Assembly: GCA_036971475.1 (NCBI GenBank)
Contig: JBAIZL010000002.1
Location: 227,791,143-227,855,142 of the forward strand
Direction of reading: 5' to 3'
DNA from: Prosapia bicincta
Lineage: Eukaryota; Arthropoda; Insecta; Hemiptera; Cercopidae
Length of the DNA: 64,000 nt
Of the stretch, positions 23,041-34,768 are shown piece by piece. The notes beneath the pieces were generated by a model that did not search any database, was not told the DNA's origin, and saw nothing but the letters and a program-made list of their open reading frames with translations. Numbering within the stretch: the stretch's first letter is position 1; every line of letters starts with the position of its first letter. The position numbers were made by a program, and so were the translations under genes.

Positions 23041-25000
23041 TATTACTGCTCGTACAACTTATTGTTGATTTATCTAACACTATTAATTACCTAGGCACGT
23101 TTGGTAGAGAGAGATTTGGTCAGTTTGCTACTTTTCTCTACTTTCTAATACCACAGCGCAATGTGGCTATTCGCAATAGTAAGGGAATCGTAATATCAAA
23201 TATAGGCTAAATACTGAGTTTTAGTGAACCACTATATCCAGCTCGTAAAATAATTAAGCAAGTTTATAGTCGAGATTTTAATCCATAATTTATTGTAAAT
23301 GTTAAATGTTATAAAACACCAAGAGAAATATTTTGTAAAATATTTTTTGAAAAATTAAAATTGTAAAAGGTAATAATTAAATTACACGTGAAGGAAAAAT
23401 TTATGGGTGAAAAATTACAATAATTTATGCATCTATGTAACTTACAACCGAATGAAGCCGGATAAAGCGGATCCTCAAATAGCAAAAATATGTATTAAAT
23501 ATCTAGGCTTATTAAAAAGAATTTGTAAATAAGAAATATATTAGCCTAATAAAATGCTTACGTTCCGTGTTATTATTATGTACAAACCATGTTTTTGCAC
23601 AGCTATAAAAAGAAGAGCAAGACTATAAAATTGTAACTAATATTTGTTTAATTGAGAAACGAAGGTAATAGAAACTATTAAGCCGAATAATACTTATGAA
23701 AACATTGGAGCCTAAAACAAAATAGACGGATTCAAAGAGTAACATGTGAGAGGCTGATAAATAAATACTTCCTAAAACGAAAGTATAGATCTCTAGGTTT
23801 AGAGAAGAAAGAAATCTGGATTACTAGAAAGAGAAAAAAATAGGTTAAATACCAGTAAGAAGAAAAAATGTCAAAGTTTGAACAATCAGAGTAAAGAAGT
23901 GTGTTGTAATAAGAAGGTGATGGAGAAAAAAATGTAGTTCACTAGATAATATTGTGTTGCAGAAAAAATTGGAGGGGATGAGTCTTAAAGTATCAAATGA
24001 ATAAAAGTAGCTGTAGACTACTAAAATTTAAAGTTGCTAGATTAAAATAATTGTTTAATTAGCACTGTTTTAAACAATCAATCAACATAATTGAATGTTA
24101 TTAGAAAATTCTAAAATTTCAAAAACTCTTTCAGTAAGATATTAAATGAACATTTTACTTACTTTATTTTCGATGTAGATAATTTGTTTTCGGTCAGGTA
24201 ATCTCCTCCAGAAGGAAGTGAAACACGGTTTTCTAGAAAAACAAAACGTTAAAAGTTAATTGTAAGATATAACACACACATATACCATCAACTCCATAAT
24301 GTACTTATAAATAGGTACCTACATTAAGTGCAGCTAGAGGGCGGATAGAAGATTGCTAAGGCTTGATAACTTGATGAATTTCTGTGGTGTTTTAATAAAG
24401 ACATAATAATAAGACAAGAAATGAATAAGGTCTGTTGAAGATTAGATTAATACAGATCTAAGAACGCTGTTTCAAGAGACGCAATCCTACAGTTTGTTTT
24501 GATTTCCAAGGTATTCACCAAATCTATAAAAGGATGTTAACTAAAGAATCCAATCAGATGGCATATTTACAGTTCTGGATGATCTTTGGCGTTACCCATC
24601 CTCGTACAAATTTGTTGGTTGCATGGTCTCTCTCATTTATAAGATTTGTCTGATTTACTTCATCCAGGATAGTGAAATATATTTACAGTTTAAAATAAAA
24701 TAAATATAATAATAACAAAAAATTCGCTATTCTTGTAAACTCACTTTGAGGTAACACGCTTATATTTCCACTTAAATTGCTTGCATTGAATACTTGATTA
24801 AACGGCCAAAGAAGCTCTACTTACTGGTTTCCTGAAAATATTTTTGTTGTACTGCAATGACAGAAAAAGTAAACGTATCAGACGTACCCGATGGTAACAT
24901 GGATCTAGGTGTCACACTACAATTTATGTTAGAATACACAGGGAACGTATATCTAATACAAAGTAGGATTCGGATATTCCAGTTTAAAGAGCATTAAGAC
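23041..25000. other. Unique AT-rich sequence with a purine-rich plus strand at 23.69-24.01 kb
   Basis: From about 23690 to 24010 the plus strand is strongly A/G-rich (for example GAGAAGAAAGAAATCTGG) with many stops in all frames. This strand asymmetry can be left by a decayed retroelement ORF, but no protein motif is recognisable. Confidence 0.35.
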
Positions 25001-25450
25001 ATGTCTTTAGACAGACGTCGGTATTTCAGACGGAGGTGTTCTGTTACTACTTCTAAAATGCCACTCCCAATACCGTCTGGCTTTGTAGCAACGCTGCAGA
25101 AATATCAGAACAGAAAAGCGTTTCCCGCGGGGGAATACGGAAGTCTTAGGCTGTTCTATAAGACTGTTTTACGTAGCCTGTTTTCAGGGTATTCCATTTA
25201 AATTTTGCATGCGAACTTTGAAGTCACGCTTGAAGAAGAACAATTTCTATGTCACGGGTGAACATTTTTACGTGCCGCGAAGTAATTAATTTCCATGTAG
25301 AATTAACAATTAAAGAGGCTGACATTAAATAATTAAATTCGCCCAACAAGTGGCCACGAGATAAGGTTTAGGATTCATGTTTTTCCCTCGTTTTGGCAAT
25401 AAAGTCAGTGCAGGAGTGCTGGGTGTGTTATTACCATAGCTTAGCCTGAT
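25001..25450. promoter_or_regulatory. GC-richer block; small ORF and homeodomain words, function unknown
   Basis: An ATG-initiated 66-codon plus-strand frame (25001-25201, starting MSLDRRRYFRRR) sits in locally GC-richer DNA. I do not recognise it and see no exon signals that would support it. Downstream, AGTAATTAATTTCC, GAATTAACAATTAAAG and AATAATTAAATTCGCCC form a homeodomain-word cluster. A regulatory element is slightly likelier than a gene. Confidence 0.2.
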
Positions 25451-26114
25451 GATATTAGTAGCGTGGAACTTTGCATCTTTACGAGCTTCCCTCTGATTTA
25501 CTGCCGCGGATATTGTAAAGATGAAGAAAAAACAGAGGTAGGACGTCAGAAGAGGAAATTGTTACTTAGGTTAGAGTAAAGTTGTACAGTCGGTGACTGG
25601 TGAACCTTGTAATAAAATTTACAGTTTTTTGCCTTTAAAGTAGACTATACAATTTTCTTTGCTGCAGTGTAATAATGCTGAATTTAAAAATAGGAGTTGA
25701 AAAGGTATTAATTTCACTGAGACAAAACTGTAATGATAGTCGAATATTAAGTTGTTAAATAGTAGTCTAGCCCTGACACCTATAAAAACTCCAATTAGTT
25801 ATTTATTAACTTGTAGGTCTTTTTCCTCCGTCTGTCTAAATAGTTAAATATTTCAAAAATATAAGACGACAGTCCTACTAGTTGAAAAATGTAATACTTT
25901 AAAGAACAGACTTGTGTTGGAAAATATTAAAAAGTATTATTCAGAAGGTGAATATTAACTTTATCTACTGAGAAATTGGGAGTAGGCTAAAATTTGTTTA
26001 CACAATGAGAAACGACTATAAAAAAAACTTATAGGCCTATGTTGTTATATTTGAGGAATTAAGGTGGATAGGAAAGGACATTTACGGACATGTAGGACAG
26101 GACAGATGTAGGCT
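25451..26114. other. AT-rich sequence leading into the satellite
   Basis: The last 75 bp carry imperfect short repeats (AGGACATTTACGGACATGTA, AGGACAGGACAG) directly against the first satellite unit. No gene supported. Confidence 0.4.
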
Positions 26115-29100
26115 AGTAGGTGTAGGAACATTCACAGGTAGTCCATCGGGTAACCGCTAAGTAAAGGTGACTCCTGTAAATGTTAGGAAAAACAAATGTA
26201 ATAAACGAGAAGAATACTTCTAAACAATTTCATTTCTATTTTGTCATATTGTAACACTATTTTATGAGGGAGTAGGTGTAGGAACATTCACAGAAAGCCC
26301 ATCGGGTAACCGCTAAGGAAAGGTGACTCCTGTAAATGTTAGGAAAAACAAATGTAATAAACGAGAAGAATACTTCTAAACAATTTCAATTCTATTTTGT
26401 CATATTGTAACACTATTTTATGAGGGAGTAGGTGTAGGAACATTCACAGAAAGCCCATCGGGTAACCGCTAAGTAAAGGTGACTCCTGTAAATGTTAGGA
26501 AAAACAAATGTAATAAACGAGAAGAATACTTCTAAACAATTTCAATTCTATTTTGTCATATTGTAACACTATTTTATGAGGGAGTAGGTGTAGGAACATT
26601 CACAGAAAGCCCATCGGGTAACCGCTAAGTAAAGGTGACTCCTGTAAATGTTAGGAAAAACAAATGTAATAAACGAGAAGAATACTTCTAAACAATTTCA
26701 ATTCTATTTTGTCATATTGTAACACTATTTTATGAGGGAGTAGGTGTAGGAACATTCACAGAAAGCCCATCGGGTAACCGCTAAGTAAAGGTGACTCCTG
26801 TAAATGTTAGGAAAAACAAATGTAATAAACGAGAAGAATACTTCTAAACAATTTCAATTCTATTTTGTCATATTGTAACACTATTTTATGAGGGAGTAGG
26901 TGTAGGAACATTCACAGAAAGCCCATCGGGTAACCGCTAAGTAAAGGTGACTCCTGTAAATGTTAGGAAAAACAAATGTAATAAACGAGAAGAATACTTC
27001 TAAACAATTTCAATTCTATTTTGTCATATTGTAACACTATTTTATGAGAGAGTAGGTGTAGGAACATTCACAGAAAGCCCATCGGGTAACCGCTAAGGAA
27101 AGGTGACTCCTGTAAATGTTAGGAAAAACAAATGTAATAAACGAGAAGAATACTTCTAAACAATTTCATTTCTATTTTGTCATATTGTAACACTATTTTA
27201 TGAGGGAGTAGGTGTAGGAACATTCACAGATAGTCCATCGGGTAACCGCTAAGGAAAGGTGACTCCTGTAAATGTTTGGAAAAACAAATGTAATAAACGA
27301 GAAGAATAGGCCTACTTCTAAACAATTTCAATTCTATTTTGTCATATTGTAACACTATTTTATGAGGGAGTAGGTGTAGGAACATTCACAGAAAGCCCAT
27401 CGGGTAACCACTAAGGAAAGGTGACTCCTGTAAATGTTAGGAAAAACAAATGTAATAAACGAGAAGAATACTTCTAAACAATTTCATTTCTATTTTGTCA
27501 TATTGTAACACTATTTTATGAGGGAGTAGGTGTAGGAACATTCACAGATAGTCCATCGGGTAACCGCTAAGTAAAGGTGACTCCTGTAAATGTTAGGAAA
27601 AACAAATGTAATAAACGAGAAGAATACTTCTAAACAATTTCATTTCTATTTTGTCATATTGTAACACTATTTTATGAGGGAGTAGGTGTAGGAACATTCA
27701 CAGATAGTCCATTGGGTAACCGCTAAGTAAAGGTGACTCCTGTAAATGTTAGGAAAAACAAATGTAATAAACGAGAAGAATACTTCTAAACAATTTCAAT
27801 TCTATTTTGTCATATTGTAACACTATTTTATGAGGGAGTAGGTGTAGGAACATTCACAGAAAGCCCATCGGGTAACCGCTAAGGAAAGGTGACTCCTGTA
27901 AATGTTAGGAAAAACAAATGTAATAAACGAGAGGAATACTTCTAAACAATTTCATTTCTATTTTGTCATATTGTAACACTATTTTATGAGGGAGTAGGTG
28001 TAGGAACATTCACAGGTAGTCCATCGGGTAACCGCTAAGGAAAGGTGACTCCTGTAAATGTTAGGAAAAACAAATGTAATAAACGAGAAGAATACTTCTA
28101 AACAATTTCAATTCTATTTTGTCATATTGTAACACTATTTTATGAGGGAGTAGGTGTAGGAACATTCACAGAAAGCCCATCGGGTAACCGCTAAGGAAAG
28201 GTGACTCCTGTAAATGTTAGGAAAAACAAATGTAATAAACGAGAAGAATACTTCTAAACAATTTCAATTCTATTTTGTCATATTGTAACACTATTTTATG
28301 AGGGAGTAGGTGTAGGAACATTCACAGAAAACCCATCGGGTAACCGCTAAGTAAAGGTGACTGCTGTAAATGTTAGGAAAAACAAATGTAATAAACGAGA
28401 AGAATACTTCTAAACAATTTCAATTCTATTTTGTCATATTGTAACACTATTTTATGAGGGAGTAGGTGTAGGAACATTCACAGAAAGCCCATCGGGTAAC
28501 CGCTAAGTAAAGGTGACTCCTGTAAATGTTAGGAAAAACAAATGTAATAAACGAGAAGAATACTTCTAAACAATTTCATTTCTATTTTGTCATATTGTAA
28601 CACTATTTTATGAGGGAGTAGGTGTAGGAACATTCACAGAAAGCCCATCGGGTAACCGCTAAGGAAAGGTGACTCCTGTAAATGTTAGGAAAAACAAATG
28701 TAATAAACGAGAGGAATACTTCTAAACAATTTCATTTCTATTTTGTCATATTGTAACACTATTTTATGAGGGAGTAGGTGTAGGAACATTCACAGAAAGC
28801 CCATCGGGTAACCGCTAAGGAAAGGTGACTCCTGTAAATGTTAGGAAAAACAAATGTAATAAACGAGAAGAATACTTCTAAACAATTTCAATTCTATTTT
28901 GTCATATTGTAACACTATTTTATGAGGGAGTAGGTGTAGGAACATTCACAGATAGTCCATCGGGTAACCGCTAAGTAAAGGTGACTCCTGTAAATGTTAG
29001 GAAAAACAAATGTAATAAACGAGAAGAATACTTCTAAACAATTTCAATTCTATTTTGTCATATTGTAACACTATTTTATGAGGGAGTAGGTGTAGGAACA

Positions 29101-29239
29101 TTCACAGATAGTCCATCGGGTAACCGCTAAGTAAAGGTGACTCCTGTAAATGTTAGGAAAAACAAATGTAATAAACGAGAGGAATACTCCTAAACAATTT
29201 CATTTCTATTTTGTCATATTGTAACACTATTTTATGAGG
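26115..29239. repeat. 156-bp satellite, 20 tandem units
   Basis: The first unit starts at 26115 (AGTAGGTGTAGGAACATTC) and the array ends at 29239 (TTTTATGAGG). The landmark TAACCGCTAA is at 26151 in the first unit and 29121 in the last, exactly 19 periods of 156 bp plus 6. The 6 extra bases are a single insertion in unit 8. Units differ at a few sites: GAAAGCCC, GATAGTCC or GGTAGTCC; AAGTAAAGG or AAGGAAAGG; CATTTC or CAATTC; GAAGAA or GAGGAA. Units 3-6 share the same state at all these sites, which marks recent local amplification. Neither strand has a long reading frame. Unit length is in the nucleosomal range. Confidence 0.98.
27307..27314. other. TAGGCCTA gained inside one satellite unit
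   Basis: Nineteen units read GAGAAGAATACTTCT or a one- or two-base variant. Unit 8 reads GAAGAATAGGCCTACTTCT. The difference is a clean 6-bp gain that converts TA into TAGGCCTA, equivalent to GGCC with a duplicated TA. The rest of unit 8 is normal apart from ordinary substitutions. Confidence 0.97.
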
Positions 29240-31040
29240 TATTTATAAATTATAAATTTTTAATAGTGATAATAGCGAACGACAAACAAAAAAGTTAACA
29301 ACATTTATTATTTATTTATACTTATGAACGGTAAATAGGTTTATTAATAATAGGCCTACCAAAATAATAACATTTTAGAATTCAATTTTTTCAATAAACA
29401 CATTAACACTATATAAAAAAGGTACTTTTATATTTACTTATAGCAAAACTATTTAGCCTATATATACCCTTAATCATTTTTCAACTAAACCAAGCTCTTA
29501 GTTTCTACTATGGAATGTCCCTGGTCTTCCAGATGCATTATACTATCACGCAAACATATAAATTATCAGAACTTGACAAACATTCTCTTTAAAACAAAAT
29601 GTTTGACCGGAATTCTGAACAGGGCAGGACGAACTGTTAAAGAATGTGCATAGCAATCAATTTGTCTAATTTACACATTTCATTTATAAATTTATATAGT
29701 CTATTAGTCTACACTGCCTATGTACAAACAATAAAATAGGCTAATAATATAACTTACATTTACTGTAAGTTTTATCACATCACAATTTTACAGAAAAATG
29801 TAGCCTATAGCTCAATAGCTGGAAAAGTGGAAAAGATTCCAAGCATCATATACAATCTAAACATTATAGATTGTAACATTTGCCAAATAGGTGGCACCAA
29901 AGCTTTTACATTCAGTTTTAATAAATAAACAAATGATAACTACGTGGACTTATTCCAACTAGAAAATATGTAACTTATTCAAATATGTAATTTGATGATT
30001 AGATTTGTTTAAAAATTTGTTTCGATGAATATGTTAAGTTAAAAGTTATGCAACAATATGTAAAAATAATATATACAATATTCAGAAATTGTGTTCTCTA
30101 ATTTGACCCAACCTTGTTTGTCATAACAACAAGAATATAAAACACAAATGAAATAGGCAATAAAAATTTCCACATGTTTTGTTCACTTCTTAACTGTGTC
30201 TTTTCAATACTGACAATTTCTCGTGTAACCTGAAAAATGATTAAATGGAGATAAAGAAATTGTTCAAATAAAGGAAACAACTAAAGTTTTAGCCAATTAT
30301 ATTTTATATTTCAAGATACCTCTCGAGCATCGGACCATTTCTTATATGTTTAACACATAGAAACGCCCCAAGTGTGTGTGGTAAACAACCGATAAAATTC
30401 TTCATAAAACATGTGCAACACAATGAAGTAATGTATTTACAAAATGGCGCATGCTTCAGTTATCTAATGGGAAATACCCTTATCCAAAGTTGAACACCCG
30501 AGTGTAGATAGACCCTGTGCTATCACTGCTTCACGCAGCCATCATAGGATGTTTACCCGCATAGTATACCCAGTGAGTTCTAAGACATGGTAGGTTATTA
30601 AAAGAAACGAACTTTTATTTAAATTTTTGTAACGTTGGTAATGGTTGACTGTTTCAAATGTTAAATGTTCCTGAATTGTTCATAATAGAATAGTAATTTA
30701 TGTTTTAACCTACCTATCTTCATAAACAACTAAATGTATTTTTCATTGCGATTTCATAGAAGTTCTTAATTAAAAACATACCTTTACGTTATAGTAAAAT
30801 GCGTTATATGCACATAATTAAGAATAATATAAAGTAATTAAAATTTTATTATAAAACAGTTTTTTAAGACGTTTAACATAGAAGCCTCAATGCGCTGTTA
30901 ATACTTGCTTTAGCGAGAACAGATTTTATAAATTTAAGACAATTTTTGTTTAACAACAAGAAGAAAACTAAAACAGTAACTAAAAAAAAAAAAACAGTGT
31001 AAATACTTTATTACTTTTACATTTATTCCTAGTATCACAG
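29240..31040. other. AT-rich sequence with a GC-richer patch at 30.30-30.59 kb
   Basis: The patch holds AAATGGCGCATGCTTCAG (YY1/NRF1-like), GGTAAACAACCG (forkhead-like) and ATGTTTACCCGC, and could be regulatory. A small hairpin ACAATCTA/TAGATTGT lies near 29852-29875. A 60-codon minus-strand frame at 30098-30280 has one hydrophobic stretch but no other support. Confidence 0.35.
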
Positions 31041-31270
31041 GCCATGTCACTTTGGTTGATTTGTCTTTTCTGGGCTGTCTAGCTTTCCGAAAGCCCCTTA
31101 CTGGACCGGAAGACCCAGTAAACGGGAATACCGCTTTAGGATTATCTAATTCGAATATAAGGGCCCTATTATCAGAAAATAATGACCTAAACCTAAATTC
31201 GCCAAAACTCTCCAGGTGGGCAAATGGAATTCATCAGACTTCCGACACACCTAATGACACTGATCAGTGA
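31041..31270 (+). CDS. Candidate 3'-terminal coding exon, unknown protein
   Basis: A pyrimidine-rich tract ending TTCCTAGTATCACAG (to 31040) looks like a splice acceptor. After it, a frame of about 76 codons stays open to TGA at 31268-31270, in DNA clearly GC-richer than its surroundings. The peptide is hydrophilic toward its end (LSRWANGIHQTSDTPNDTDQ) and starts with a short hydrophobic stretch (VDLSFLGCLAF). I do not recognise it. It would enter with two bases completing a codon from an upstream exon that is not visible here. AATAAA occurs at about 31710, which is far for a poly(A) signal. A chance frame cannot be excluded. Confidence 0.3.
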
Positions 31271-31505
31271 CAAATTTGGGAATCTATTTTTTAATTTCCG
31301 TCAATAGCTATAACAGAATAACTAAGGTACATTTTTCACTGTAAACTATTTTTAGTTCACTGAGTTATATCTCGGTGGGCGTCACAATCTATTAGCCTAT
31401 TCTTACAGCCCTTGATTGCCCGCATTTTGTAAAAGCAGCTGTTTATATTTCCTTCTTTCTTTTCTTGTTAGTAGGCCTACATAATATCTTATAAATGAAT
31501 GAGTC

Positions 31506-31544
31506 CATAAGACTCTGAAGCAAGAATAAGTTTAGAGTCTTATG
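31506..31544. repeat. 11-bp perfect inverted repeat and 26-bp near-duplicate
   Basis: CATAAGACTCT (31506-31516) and AGAGTCTTATG (31534-31544) are exact inverted copies around a 17-bp loop. The loop text GAAGCAAGAATAAGTTTA recurs as GAAGCAAAAATAAGTTTA about 50 bp further on, so a short duplication followed. Confidence 0.6.
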
Positions 31545-31739
31545 TATAAGCAGAAATAAGATTTTGAAGCAAAAATAAGTTTACTTTCATTCTGTATAAG
31601 ATAAAACCGTAATAGCCAATGTGATTAAAATGTAAATTTAATACTCAGCATCTCCATACCTAAGTTCATGGACAAAGAATCAACAAGGTACGAAGATTGA
31701 TGTATGAACAATAAATCTCTTACTTAATGAGTCATGCTT

Positions 31740-32090
31740 GATTGTAATTCGTCTATTTGTAAGAATGAGTTGCGTTCAAAGTAATTAGAGGCGTAATCTC
31801 AGCGCGTGGCCTAACAATCGCGGAGTTCCTATTGTTTACTGCAAACACTGCCTGCAAGGAAAAACAACTTTTATACGCTCAGCTTATTTAATAATTTAAC
31901 CGATAAGAATTTTATCGTTTTAAAAACATTCAGTTTGTGGAGTGCGATTGCTTTTAACTACGGAAAGTGGAGTGGGCCGTATGTGAAGCCAAGATTAATA
32001 AATTTAACCTTGTAAAGGTTTTCCCAGTGGGATGCGGAGGTAAAGCAATGCTCACAACGCGATAAAGGTATGCGAAAGTAATACCCTTAA
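31740..32090. promoter_or_regulatory. Candidate regulatory element
   Basis: GC-richer block with CTCAGCGCGTGGCC, ACAATCGCGG, CCGATAAGAATTTTATCG (a GATAA/TTATC inverted pair) and CACAACGCGATAAAGG. No supported reading frame. Composition and motif clustering are the only evidence. Confidence 0.25.
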
Positions 32091-33449
32091 CCTTACTTAT
32101 AACAAGATTTGTATAACAACGTTGATTATTAATTTATATTTAGGTTATATCTTATGATGGAATGGAAAAGTAAACAAATAAATTAGTCATCAGTGGAATT
32201 TGTATAAACAAATAACTTATTAGAGAAAAATAGGATAAATATTTTTCGAGGCTAAACCGAATTTCTGTAGCCCTATAGGCTATTTAAAGTGGACAATGTT
32301 ATTGTTTTTAAAATTCTATATACAAAAGTAGACATACTACTTTATCTAGTCTGTCATCAGAAAACTTTCCTTTACTTTTTTCATCTGCCAATAGTTCACA
32401 TTCTACGGATATGAGGCATATTTGAGAGAGCCTTTGTTTTCCAGTTGTATTTCTGGAATAGGTTTTTATCCTTTTTGTTCAGCTTGTATCTGTTCCATTT
32501 AGTTTATTATACCTATCTTTCTCAACTAATAAACACTTCCAACCAAATACAGCCTATGACTTTGTGCTACTCTCCAGCTAGTCACATGTTTTTACTGAAA
32601 ATGCTCCGCCTCTATGTAATCACTACGTTTGGAAAGTCTGGAATAGGGTTACCAAGTTTTACAATATCCTTTTTATTTTCAAAGGATCGAGATGAGGGAA
32701 TGACTGTATAACATTTTATAATATACTCCGCCATTTCGAGCAAACAAAACACAGGCACGCTAGAGTTTAATTTTATGTTAGCTCTAATTAAATTTATGTA
32801 CTCTATTAATTAAAAGTTTTCCTTATAGCCTATAGGACGTAATTAATTTACATGTATGCTGTAATGGAACAGATGACAATATAATAATGCGTGGTACTTG
32901 TTTTCTTCTACTTTTCATTTTTGCAACAGAAGCTAGCTTAATTGGCCACTTGTTTATACGGCCTCCCTTCTTGCTTCCCACTAGCCTCTTGCCTTGTACT
33001 ATTTGCGTCTGGAGCCTTCCTACTTAAGCTATAAGCGTCAGATGTTCAGACGAGGACCGCAACCCCTCCATCCCTGACTTCCAAACATTGGAATTAACAT
33101 GCTTAGAGTGTAGAGGTCTGTGTTTTTGGGGATTATTGTTAGCCATTATATATAAAAAATAAAAATTCCACTTAATCGTTGCCTCCTACTAAAGCAGTGT
33201 TTTATTAGCTTCATTCTACCGCTCCCCACTGGTTCTTCCTGGCTGACACTCAACAGACTTTGGTATTTTTCTAACATTTCAGCTAATTTGTACTTTATTT
33301 GACGCACAAAAACTTCGAAAACTGTTTAAACTCTTTGACCTAGCGTTTGTCAGTAGTTAGTTCTCAATAGCAGGATCGTGATTTTCTTTATTAATTTTCT
33401 TTCCTTCCAGAATAAGCTTGCTTTCTAGTCAGATATTCTCGGTTTACAA
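32091..33449. other. Unique sequence, no gene supported
   Basis: An 88-codon plus-strand frame at 32445-32711 (YFWNRFLSFLFSLYLFHLVY) is rich in Phe/Leu/Tyr because of T-rich composition and lacks context. Nothing else recognised. The hAT element's left target duplication is at 33442-33449. Confidence 0.4.
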
Positions 33450-34082
33450 TAGGGAGGGTCGATCCAGTGACTTTAGCGGATCGGTGATTTTAGTGACAGC
33501 ACCAGGATCAGTGACTTTACCGGTGACTTTAGTAATGTGGAGAAGGGATAATGAGACTGCTCTGTCCCAATATCAGGCAGGCATACCACACTGGTGAAAT
33601 GATTCCACGCCTCGTGTTTTCTTTTTTAGAAGGCTTGTTTGATTTAAATATAAACTCATACGAAATTAGGAACAAACTATCTTGAAACCTGACACAAATC
33701 GACCACCCAGACATGACGTAAATGAGTACAACCAGTGACAAATGAACCAATGACTGCCGTGGTAAAATATCAGTAGCTTTTCAGTCACAACAGCGAATTT
33801 TGCCCAATCAAAACGGAGACGACCCCCTCTCTCCTTCAGTCATCGACACTGCACGATAATCGGCACCGTGAGCCGAGCAGTGAGAGCAGAGCCAGTGACA
33901 GCGACAAATCAACCAATGGCAACCTTTTCATACAGTGACTGCGACCTTTTGCCCAGTCACAACAGAGGCAACTTTCGATTTATCCAGTGTCACTGAAACT
34001 GGGATTTTTCATATTTTGTCACTGGTACCACCACTGAATTTCAGTGACAAGTCACCGTGACAGAAAATATCGACCATCCCTA
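33450..34082. mobile_element. Non-autonomous hAT-type DNA transposon, 633 bp
   Basis: The ends are inverted repeats matching at 13 of 14 positions: TAGGGAGGGTCGAT on the left (33450-33463) and, on the minus strand from 34082, TAGGGATGGTCGAT. They are flanked by GTTTACAA (33442-33449) and TTTTACAA (34083-34090), an 8-bp target duplication with one mismatch. A TAGGGATG-type end and an 8-bp duplication are hallmarks of the hAT superfamily (Ac begins the same way). The interior has no transposase but is packed with AGTGAC/GTCACT words on both strands, probably subterminal transposase-binding repeats. The element would need a transposase supplied in trans. A 73-codon minus-strand frame inside is incidental. 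Confidence 0.85.
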
Positions 34083-34090
34083 TTTTACAA

Positions 34091-34736
34091 AGTTGTACGT
34101 CGAAAGAAGTTCTGCATTCATATTAGTGTAAGCGTCCTTGCTGGTCATACAAACGCCGGAATTTTATATCCACTCTCAATGGGATTGTTCTGCTAGGCAA
34201 TCCGTTTCGTTTATGTGCCGTACCGAAGCGTACTTTCATGTTAGATTGTCAAAAGTGTGGCTGTCAATCTCTAAACTATTCCGTTTTTGTCGATGAGTTT
34301 CTTCATCAGCGGGTGATGAAAATTGTTTGTCTATTTTTGTGTTTATGTTATGATTTCTATCTCCATCTCGAACTATACAACAATTTGGAGTATTTTTTTA
34401 GCACTTAATGTTTACACATGATTCATGTGCAAAAATAATATTGGCTTTTGTTAAATAATTTTTCATTGATCTTTAATGACTGTGGAATTACCAAAATTAC
34501 AAACATCTACCAAGAGGTCAGCTAAGTGAAGGGTAGGTTTAATAGCTCAGCATACACTCAGAGAATGCTCCTTAGCGATCGGCTGTAATTTGTGTTTGTA
34601 ACCCATATCGATCCTAAAGTTCTACATTTAAATTTGTTAGATTCTGTGACTTAGTCGTACTTACAAGTTTTTTGTGTGAAGGATAATAAAACGGTTGATA
34701 AAACAGTCAAGTGAATTTGTTTATTGCAAAGTCAAT
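34091..34736. other. Unique sequence
   Basis: No gene supported. CTGATGA occurs on the minus strand at 34319-34313, followed by AGAAACTCATCGACAAAAACG, a very decayed possible member of the hairpin family. Confidence 0.35.
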
Positions 34737-34768
34737 GTTTCGACAACAGGGTTGTTGTCCTTAATAAG
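34737..34768 (-). repeat. 7-bp hairpin followed by GAAAC, minus strand
   Basis: On the minus strand GACAACA-ACCC-TGTTGTC (34759-34742) is a perfect 7-bp stem with a 4-nt loop, immediately followed by GAAACATTGAC (from 34741). The upstream CTGATGA position reads CTTATTAAG. This is the longest intact stem in the dispersed family. Confidence 0.55.

Noticed and set aside
26115..29239. CRISPR array
   Set aside because: Units are contiguous and nearly identical across 156 bp with no variable spacers, and the DNA is eukaryotic in character.
32445..32711. 88-codon plus-strand frame rich in Phe, Leu and Tyr
   Set aside because: Residue content follows T-rich composition; no domain, no start context and no splice evidence.
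33529..33750. 73-codon minus-strand frame
   Set aside because: It lies inside the non-autonomous hAT element, shows no transposase motif and is explained by the repeat-rich interior.
34280..34330. Additional CTGATGA/GAAAC family member on the minus strand
   Set aside because: CTGATGA is present, but neither stem nor GAAA is at the expected place; not counted as a copy.
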